Source of the DNA: Exaiptasia diaphana | Taxonomy: Eukaryota; Cnidaria; Anthozoa; Actiniaria; Aiptasiidae | Assembly (NCBI RefSeq): GCF_001417965.1 | Contig: NW_018384864.1 | Coordinates: forward strand, 176,218-240,217 | DNA: 64,000 bases | Direction of reading: 5' to 3' | Shown: piece by piece, positions 55,423-64,000 of the stretch | Layout: every line of letters begins with the position of its first letter | Numbering within the stretch: position 1 is the stretch's first letter | Notes under the pieces: model-generated | Databases searched by the model: none | Seen by the model: only the letters and a program-made list of their open reading frames with translations | Told to the model about the DNA's origin: nothing | Position numbers and translations under genes: made by a program

Positions 55423-56996
55423 ATGTACAAACAGATTCAAGTGTGTAAAGAAATAAAGGATATTTCCAACGGAAAAGAGAAAATAGCAATCCCTTTGAAA
55501 CTTAATACGGATAATGATCAACAACCAAATGTATTTGAGGTAAGTAATGTGAGAATTTCAGACTTCAAATGAAAGTTTATATGCTTTCAAAAAGAAGTCA
55601 AATTTGATTTTATTTGAGTTTAATCTTATATATATTATATGATAAGCTTAAGTTTGATTTCGTTCAGTATATAAAGAGCTGTATTGGTGGTCCAGGTGTA
55701 AATCTACCTAAAGAACCATTCTATGAAGGCTGTAAGTGTGGTGATATATGCAATCCCAGTATTTGCCCCTGTATAGCCCAATATGGACCAGCCTATGAAT
55801 GGAAAAATGACATACTTACCATAAAGGACAGTTTCTTTGAAAAATATGGTGAGTTTTGCCTTGAAATTTCACATTCTAATCTTTAGTTTAAAGATCAGTT
55901 CAAAGATAATAAAGACTGACAGTTTCCCATCCATCCATTTACATCCCTCTCTCCCTCTCTCCATCTGTATCCAAAATTTTCGTGGTACAATCAACCCCAA
56001 CACCTTCCAGCAACTTTTGCCCATTTATTGAAATGTTTGATATGTTTATTTCGAATCATCTATCCACAGGCAGCCCAAGCTCTACATCAGGCTTTTTTTT
56101 AACCATTTTTAACCATTTTTCTCGATCAAATTTCAGTAAAATTCAGCCTAATATAGAGCTTGGATAACCTATATGATCCATCTAACTATCTGATTTTGCA
56201 TAAAGTGCAGACATTCATAGGCAGACAGATAATTTTTATTTGTCTGTCTCTAATCTGCACTCTTCATGTTAAGATAGATGTTTAGATAACAAGACGATCA
56301 CCTATTACCAAAACTCTACAATTATTTTTATTTCTACGTTTTGTAAATTTCAAAGACTATAAATTACTATAAATTACTTGTATTAAAAAATATACCTTGC
56401 TAATACATATTCTAAATTCATTAGGTTTAAGTCAACCAGTCATTGAATGTAATTCGCAATGCTCCTGTTCACACTCCTGTAGCAACAGACTAGTTCAAAA
56501 TGGTATTATGATGAATCTTGAGGTCTTTTCAGCATCAAACAAAGGCTGGGGATTGCAAACACTCCAAGACATTAAAAAGGGACAATTTGTTTGTGAATAT
56601 GCTGGTGAAATTATCTCTTTAAAAGAAGCAAAGAGGAGAACTCAGCAAAAACAAGGGGATCACAACTATATCATAGTCATCAAAGAACACATAAAACATG
56701 GACAAACACTTTGCACCCATGTTGATCCAGTATATTATGGCAATGCAGGACGGTTTATCAACCACTCATGTGATCCACTCCTAGTTATGATACCTGTAAG
56801 GATAGACTCTTTAATCCCTGTTCTAGCTTTATTTGCTGTAAAAGATATTGCTATGTACACTGAGCTGACATTTGACTATTCTGGTGGTGGTGAAGTGATG
56901 CAACAAAACTCTTCAAGTCCTGGAATAAAGAAGAAATGCTCTTGTGGGTCTGTTAATTGTGCAGGTTATCTTCCCTTTGATTCAACACTCTTTTGA
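55423..56996 (+). CDS. SETMAR: SET-domain histone methyltransferase, SETMAR type, no transposase
   Basis: Three exons, 55423-55539, 55668-55848 and 56425-56996, give 289 residues (310 if ATG 55360 is used). Pre-SET cysteines are visible (YEGCKCGDICNPSICPC, CNSQCSCSHSC). The SET domain has GWGLQT, FVCEYAGEI, the cofactor-pocket motif GRFINHSCDP, IPVRIDSLIPVLALFA and LTFDYSG; a post-SET CSCGSVNCAGYLPFDS ends the protein. These match the SET part of primate SETMAR more closely than SUV39 or G9a. In primates a mariner transposase is fused downstream; here the protein stops after post-SET, as expected for the ancestral host gene. Likely role: nuclear lysine methylation, with H3K36 or H3K9 specificity unsettled. 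All catalytic motifs are intact. AATAAA occurs near 57605. Confidence 0.92.
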
Positions 56997-58476
56997 ATTG
57001 AGAATTGGTGGTAATTTTATATATTGATTGATATGAATATAGTCAGCTCTTGAGAAGGGGGATCTAAATTGTTTATTGAAGTATTCGAATTTACTCTCAG
57101 CAACAGATCTCAATACACCTTTTCAGTTGCTCTTAGGCTGCGACAGCGTGTTAAATATTTTTTTGAATTTGTAGGAATGTGAGCAATGCAAACATTGATA
57201 TGAATAGTCTTATTTGTCAAATTCAAAAGAATAATTAACTTGCTATCGGGTTATCGAGGCCTAAGTGCAACTGAAAAGGTGTATTGCATCACATAACAAG
57301 AGAGGATCACCAAGGCTGACCTGTTTGGGAATCATTTTAGCATTATTGGATAAATATGAAAATCTCATTTCAAGTATTAAAAATTATTTGAATTACAATA
57401 CTCTAATACTTTGAATGCCAGCTGAGCTCCTGAATGTTTTCCTAAACATTCTTCATTAATAGAATTGTCAAAATTCAATACACCATTATGCATTGTTTTT
57501 AAAAATCTTTTTTATGTGGTGCAGATAGAATAACCATATTAGGGCAATGAGAGAAAGCTCTAAATGATGTCATTTTTTACTATCTTTGTACTTAATGTTT
57601 ACTTTAAATAAACGTTTGATAAACAATGTGTTTATTAGGATGCAGATCTGACCAAATTTAGTTAGCCGGGATTGATCTTGCAGTTGTTGTCATTTTCTAT
57701 TTTTATAAATACGTAAGCTCTAAGTGTGTCATACTCACCCTGTCCCCCATAGGATACGAAAATATTCCTACTCCCGGTTTTCGCGTGACTGCTGCCTAAT
57801 TCTTGTTATTTGGAGTTAAAACGTCCTTGTGAAATCACTTTTAAATAAATATATGACCTTTGCTAAGTATCATCGCTAAAAATCTGAAAATCCAGTTGTA
57901 GAGAATGTCGAAATCATAGCGATCATAGCTGTGTTTTACTGGGCTCCCTTTGTTACTGTGTAAAGGTCAGCTTCGTTGTTTTTCACAACATATAGGTGAC
58001 TGAATGTTGTGATTGTAGTAGTTAGTTGTAGTAGCTTCTTTCCATTCAAAATCTTGGATATACAAACTGTTTGATTGTTAGTTTATTGTCAACGATAAAT
58101 AAGTGGTCATCTTCCATCGAAGAACGATTAGAATTAAGGTAAGCTTAAGTTTAAGTTAGAAGTTAGAACGTTGGATTCGAAAATTTAAGTTACGTTCCGT
58201 GATAGTTTGATGTGACCCTCTTTAACCTTTCCATTTATATGAAAACCATTATTTTATATTGGTGTTGAAAAGCGAGGATTGCAAGCTCAGCTCAAATAGA
58301 GGAAGTGATGTAATGTTTGACGTTCAATTTCAAAGCGGCTTTCGATAAAATGCTACTCGAGCCACATGGGCCTTATTCCGCAAATAGACATCGACCCGCG
58401 AACGTCTCAGCTCTTAAAGCAAGCAATATAGCCTTAAGGTTTACAAACAAATATATTTATTGTTTTAGTTTAGGCC
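56997..58476. other. Spacer SET gene / ABCB
   Basis: SET-gene 3' region and ABCB promoter. It contains the MITE at 57111-57286; otherwise AT-rich. Confidence 0.45.
57111..57286. mobile_element. MITE with CAATACACC ends
   Basis: CAATACACCTTTTCAGTTGC at the left is inverted at the right end, and CTTAGGC/GCCTAAG continues the pairing (about 28 bp, one mismatch). Spacer about 120 bp, non-coding. Confidence 0.65.
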
Positions 58477-61400
58477 ATGGACGGCCCTTATAGAAAGACC
58501 GACGAAGATCTATCAGCGATCGAAAATGGAGGTCTAGGTCCCCCACCAGCTTACGACAGCCTTTCTAATGGCGGGGTGGACAATCTTGGAGTACGCTTCG
58601 CTCCAAGTGATGCCATTCAACAACCTGAAACTAAAACTGCAGAGCCTGTTGAAGACGATGATCCGAAAAAGTAAGAGTTATAAATTTTTTTCATATCAGG
58701 TGGTTGGTCAACTGTAACATTTTTAAGCGAAGCTTTTAAACAAATAGACTGCTCGAATATAGTCCGTTCAACAGTAGTTACCCAAACAAATATGATCTTA
58801 TTAATCCAGCTCAAAAATGGGAATAGACAATACAGTAAACAAGGTTCTTGAAGCGAAAATTGCTACTGTTATTAATTTATTAATTATTTGCAACAAAAAT
58901 GTATTGTTTAAGATCAATTATATTCTAATGAATCATGTAGCATTGGAATATCGTTTTGGGATTTTTGCGAGGGGAGGGGGATTGGAGTGGTGGTGGGAAT
59001 GAACCTCCATAGTCCGAAGTTGTATGGTGAAGAAGAGCCAGATGTGAAAAAAGTCGTGAATAAATTAATTTTGCATGTCTCAGTGCTCGCACCCAATTTT
59101 ACTCATACTTTCTTACAACTAAGCTGATATTTTTTTCTTAATTATTTTATGAAGAAAGAAAAAGGAGGAGAAAGAAAAGCCTCCAATGGCCCCATTCTCA
59201 AAACTTGTAAGTAAAAAATAAATGATGCAACTTAAAATCAAAGATTGTTTTTTTTTATATTGATATTCCACTTTGTTTTCTATAGTTCCAATTTTCTGAC
59301 TCTAAAGACAAGATTCTGATCTTCCTTGGCATTGTAGGAGCCATTCTTCATGGTGCTGCTACACCAGTTCAGTTTATTATTTTTGGAAGACTTATTGACA
59401 GCATGCTTGATTTTGAAAAGCTTCTATCTACTTCAGGAAAACTAGAGAGCATGATGACAGACTTAGCATTGTATTATGTATATCTGGCCATTGGTACTCT
59501 GATCGTTTCGTACCTTCAGATGGGTATGTTTTCATGGTCAGCTGCAAGACAAACAAAGAAAATGCGTGTAGCATTTTTCCAAGCTGTGATGCGTCAGGAT
59601 ATCGGATGGTTTGACACGTATGAAGCTGGAGAGTTGAATAACCGGTTGACAGAGTAAGTACTCTGATTCAGCAAAAATGGCTGATGTTTCAGTTGTTATA
59701 TATTTTTTAATGTCATTTTATTATGGACAGTGATATCAATAAAGTGGCTGAAGGGCTTGGAGGCAAAGTTGGGATTGCTATCCAGTTTGTCACAACCTTC
59801 TTTGCTGGTTTTGGCATTGGCTTTGGGTTTAGTTGGAAACTAACTTTGGTTATCTTGTCGCTAGTCCCTTTGCAGATCATTGCAGGGGGAATTATTGCAA
59901 AGGTAATTTTGAAGATCAATTTGTGTGCTAGATTACACTATAATTATTTCTCTTCTTAGCATTCTTTGACATGTGACAAATAATGAATTTGCAAAGAGAT
60001 CCAGAATCCAGTTTGTTTGTAATCCAAGACAGGTGAACAAAACACTTGAGAGGCAATGCAAGACAACATTCATTGGCTGCATGCTTGAAAGATGTGAATA
60101 AACCTAAATGACTAAAGAAAAACAAGTTTTTTATATTGTCCATGAGGTCCTCTATACTTCTAGTTTTTTTAGATTAAGACAATGAAAACCTGAAATATAT
60201 TCACTTCTTCATATTTTCAATTTTAACTGAATAAACATTAATTTAATATAATTTCTGTCAAACTTGACAGTTCATTTCTACTAAGAAGACATTCTGAATC
60301 CAAATACTATGCCTGATAATTATATTGAATACTTGAAAAAGAAATTGAGAAGGAGAAAAAGCAAACATTTCATTGATAGTGCAGCAAGCAATATGAATTT
60401 ATCATACAATTAAAGCAATCTCCAAGTTACAAATGACACGATTGCTTGCATGAAAATTACACAATAATAAAAGTTTTGCAATAGGCTATTAACAGTATGA
60501 GACAAATTAACTTTACTTGTTTTGTAAGATTTTCTTTTGTAAGATTTTCTAAGAGATATAATATTGTCATGACATAATTCTTGTAATCTTATACATGTGT
60601 ATAGGTGATAACAGTTTTCACAACAAAAGAGCTTGATGCCTATGCTAAGGCAGGTGCAATCGCTGAAGAAGTTTTATCTTCAATCAAAACAGTAGCAGCC
60701 TTCGGAGGGGAAAACAAAGAAAGCGAGAGGCAAGTCTTTTGTAACTGGACATGTTATCCTCCCAGCGTTACTTGACTGACAGATTGTTGTGTATAATCTA
60801 TTAATTAGGTATTCGGGTAATCTCCATGAAGCTCAAGCATATGGTATAAAGAAAGGGCTAACTATGGGACTTGGCTTTGGATTTTTTCAGCTCATCATGT
60901 TTGGCAGTTATGCCTTGGCATTTTGGTAATAAGATAACTAGCTATTAAACTAGTGTGTGCTACGTCAGAGTGTTTAATTAAACACTTGTTGATTAAAGGA
61001 TGAGTTTTATAGCACAAACAAAGTTAATAGACTTACTTTCTTCTCTATATTTCTTAAAGGTATGGCTCTACACTAGTTTTGGACAATGACCTAACTGGAG
61101 GCAATCTTCTTTTGGTAAGAAGTAAAATGTAATCGACAGTGCTGATAGTCTGGCTGCCTGCTTGCAAGCAGCATTAAGAATGCAGTACTAACAGCATCTT
61201 ATCTCTTCATTTTAGGTGTTTTTCTCTGTCTTAGTGGGTGCTACCCAACTCGGTCAGGCAGGGCCAAATGTTGAAGCAATATCAACAGCTAGAGGAGCAG
61301 CTTATGAATTATTCAAAATTATAGATCGTGAACCACCAATTGATGTCAGCTCAGTAGAAGGAGATAAACCAACTGATGTTTCTGGTAACATTGAATTCAA

Positions 61401-63866
61401 GGATGTTCACTTTAGCTATCCATCAAGAGATGATGTTAAGGTGATTAATCCCTTTATTAATGTCATCATTATCATCAAAAAGTATCATCATCATCATTAA
61501 TATAATCATTGACTATATATACACTAATTATCATCATCAGCAGCACTTTGCCATCATTATATCATTGGCATATATAATGTATAATGAAATAGTAAAATTA
61601 TTTGATTGTAAATGTTTTCCATTAACAGGTTCTGAATGGTCTCAACCTTGAAATCAGTGCTGGACAGACTGTTGCTCTTGTTGGTGAAAGTGGATGTGGT
61701 AAAAGTACTACTATCAAACTCATTCAGAGGTTCTACGATCCTCAGAGTGGAGAGGTAGGTTTTTGCTTACAATCCACTTCCTAGCAGCTATTCCTTCTGA
61801 ATAGTAGCACCAAGAAATGAAGTTAATAAACTTATTAGTAACAGTTTTTGACTGATTTAATAATCTTTGATTCAAGGTTTCAATAGACAACAGAAATGTC
61901 AATTCATGGAATGTTAGCTGGTTGAGACGATTTATTGGTGTTGTCAGCCAAGAGCCAGTCTTGTTTGCTACTACAATTGCTGAAAACATTCGTTATGGAC
62001 AAGATGGGATCAGCCAGGAAGACATTGAAAAAGCTACCAAAATGTCTAACGCTCATGACTTTNTCCAGAAGCTTCCTAATGTAAGTCAATATAATACCAT
62101 GCAAGTAGCCAGAAAATGACNTCAAATGTAATGTTGCTTCTTTACTTAGGGTTACGAAACACTTGTTGGAGAGCGAGGTGCTCAACTCAGTGGTGGCCAA
62201 AAGCAACGTATTGCAATTGCACGTGCTCTGGTGCGCAATCCTAAAATACTTTTGCTGGACGAAGCAACATCTGCATTGGATACTGAGAGTGAATCTTTAG
62301 TCCAGGCAGCGCTAGAGAGGGTGAGAGATTGACAATTACAATTATTTTGAATATTTGCATCTGCATGTACGATGGGATTTAATGATCGATGAAACGATAG
62401 CCCAAACTTTAATTTAATTTGAATTTCCTGTCTTGAAGACAATCAGTTTTATCACTATACCATTGATATTGCAGGCCAGTGAAGGTCGCACTACTATCAT
62501 CATTGCGCATCGTTTGTCGACTGTCAAAAATGCAGATATGATTGCTGCCTTTGAAGATGGTGTTATAGCAGAACTGGGCTCTCACAGTGAACTCATAGCT
62601 CATGATGGGGTCTACAAGCAGCTTGTCATGTTACAGGTAGCTTATTGCGTATTATCTGTGTACAAGAATATCTGAAATAGGAGCTGATGGCCTTAATGCA
62701 ACCACTTGATATTAAACTTAAAGTGATTTGTTTGTATTCTGTTGTAGACATTTGAAAGTGAGGAGGATCAAGGAACAGGCAATAAAGCTAATGTTGACCT
62801 ATCAGATGTACATGCAAAAGGTATATTTGCATAGTCTAGCCAAACCAAGAATTTCTTTCGTCATTCGTTAAATTTTTTATCCTTCTTATTTAGAGTCTAA
62901 TGGTTCTGTTGCCTTTGCACGAAGTGTATCAGTTTTGTCTAGTGGAAGTGAAGGTGAAAATGAGGCTATCAAAAGGAAACTTTCAATACGTGCTTCACAA
63001 CGAAAACATTCTGTCAAAAAAAGGGACAGCCAGGTATTAGTGCTAATGCATTATTCACGATGTGTTTTATAATTTAGGCTAAATCCCTGCATAGCGCGTC
63101 CATTTAGATAATCTCGCTAAGTCCCTAATCATTCCCCGTATTCCCCAGGTAGTTAGGTGTGGTGCATTCTACTGACTAGTGCATTACAGGGGCGGATCCA
63201 GCATTTTATCAGGGGGGGGGATGGTATATTGAGTAATATATGGAACTGATCATTATTGTCTAGAGCAAGAAATTATGCACAATTTGACCCAACGTTTAAG
63301 GTTAGTCAGAAAAGTCAATAAAGTTTGTTTGGCGCGTGTTTTGATATCGCACGCTCTTTTCTTTGTGAAGAAATTGACAAGAGCTCATAACAATTTGAGC
63401 AAATATTACTCTCACCTTACTAGCCCTTGAAAATCTCGTTTTAATAATTGCTTGCTGCCTGGTTGCATAACAGGAGTATAAACAGCAGAAAACAACGTTT
63501 ATACTGATATATTAAAAAATACGTCGTAAAAAAAAAGGGGGGGGGGGGTGCGTCCGCACCCAAAGCACCTCTTGGATCCGCCCCTGTATTATTGGGTTGT
63601 TGGTAATACGTCTATCAGTTGGTGGATATGACATCAGTTGGAGGAAAATTTCTGATCCAGGATATTATTCCCATGTGTCACTAATCTAGATTGATAAAAA
63701 GAGTAAAGACAAAGTTGTTGAAGAAAAAGTCCAACCTGCTCCAATATTACGTATCATGAAACTTAACAATCCAGAGTGGCCATTTATGGTTGTGGGTACC
63801 ATTGCAGCCATGGGAAATGGAGTGTTTCCTCTTGTGTTTGCATTGATTCTTGGTGAAATGCTCAAT
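58477..63866 (+). CDS. ABCB1: ABCB1-type ABC transporter (multidrug/bile-salt export), 5' part
   Basis: Fifteen coding exons join in frame to 787 residues: 58477-58670, 59155-59206, 59286-59653, 59731-59902, 60605-60729, 60809-60925, 61060-61114, 61216-61440, 61629-61754, 61877-62080, 62150-62320, 62475-62636, 62748-62820, 62894-63033, 63690-63866. The gene runs off the right edge. The N-terminal tail has a PPPAY motif (PPxY) and a charged KKKKEEKEK stretch. TMD1 begins at [22 protein letters not shown]1 is intact: Walker [11 protein letters not shown]-loop VVSQEP, signature LSGGQKQR, Walker [13 protein letters not shown] and H-loop IIAHRLST. A linker rich in Ser/Lys follows (KRKLSIRAS has a kinase-site look), then TMD2 starts in exon 15. 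Intron 5 uses a GC donor (AG|GCAAGT). Ambiguous bases occur at 62063 and 62121. This is a full-transporter ABCB expected in the plasma membrane exporting hydrophobic compounds. Confidence 0.95.
61450..61550. repeat. ATC-rich simple sequence in ABCB intron
   Basis: Interrupted CAT/ATC triplets shortly after the donor of exon 8. Confidence 0.6.
63187..63586. mobile_element. hAT-like MITE, CAGGGGCGGATCC ends
   Basis: Ends CAGGGGCGGATCCA and TGGATCCGCCCCTG are inverted; poly-G runs sit near both ends. 400 bp, non-coding, in the intron between ABCB exons 14 and 15. The flanks share only TA. Ends of this type are typical of animal hAT non-autonomous elements. Confidence 0.7.
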
Positions 63867-64000
63867 GTAAGTGAGCCAGAAATGTTATTTTAGTATGATA
63901 CTTGTTTGTGCTTGAGCACTTGTGCTTGTGTCTATGCTTGTGCTGTGTGATACAATGATAACTAGACAAATTAAGTACCATTAATCTTCCTGCAAATCAG

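Noticed and set aside
1-64000. Search for CRISPR arrays, rRNA, retroviral, LTR or Polinton segments
   Set aside because: No regularly spaced direct repeats with unique spacers, no rRNA core, and no reverse transcriptase, integrase or capsid-like stretch was recognised by eye. Only small non-coding DNA-transposon derivatives were seen.

Overview
The window looks like nuclear DNA of an early-branching animal, most likely an anthozoan cnidarian (sea anemone or coral). It is AT-rich with intron-bearing genes whose protein sequences are close to vertebrate orthologues (ILK, MMAA, ABCB1, EFCAB10, a KLHL1/4/5-type kelch protein, a SETMAR-type SET protein). A HEPN-STAND-TPR gene of the kind expanded in cnidarians is present, and palindromic MITEs are abundant. 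The species cannot be named from this window. All multi-exon models were assembled by hand by checking splice dinucleotides and reading-frame phase at every junction.

Layout. 0-3.3 kb: intronless HEPN/STAND/TPR protein (+). 5.7-6.4 kb: intronless PAR-type bZIP factor (+) with CACGTG E-boxes upstream and a tight cluster of four just downstream. 7.8-9.5 kb: MITEs, including one inserted in another. 9.8-13.5 kb: BTB-BACK-kelch gene (-), divergent from MMAA (+, 13.8-15.6 kb), the GTPase chaperone of methylmalonyl-CoA mutase. 16.2-21.0 kb: complete 12-exon integrin-linked pseudokinase ILK (+). 21.1-33.6 kb: gene-poor, with two related secreted 8-cysteine proteins (-), several repeats, and a 75-bp minisatellite. 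33.7-38.3 kb: predicted two-exon nuclear protein with a SUMO-interacting motif (-). 41.8-44.1 kb: two-exon gene of unknown function (+). 49.8-52.2 kb: six-exon secreted BRICHOS-domain precursor with a six-cysteine C-terminal tail after basic cleavage sites (+). 53.2-55.3 kb: EFCAB10 (-), divergent over a very short spacer from a SETMAR-type SET methyltransferase without a transposase (+, 55.4-57.0 kb). 58.5 kb to the window end: the first 15 coding exons of an ABCB1-type ABC transporter (+), which runs off the right edge.

These are mostly independent housekeeping or signalling genes; there is no operon. The most promising undescribed items are the BRICHOS precursor, whose layout (signal peptide, BRICHOS domain, basic processing sites, short cationic Cys-rich tail) matches the logic of annelid BRICHOS antimicrobial-peptide precursors and chondromodulin-type proteins, and the pair of 8-Cys secreted proteins, which share a cysteine frame I cannot assign to a known family. 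Nothing recognisable as a retrovirus, LTR element or Polinton was seen.
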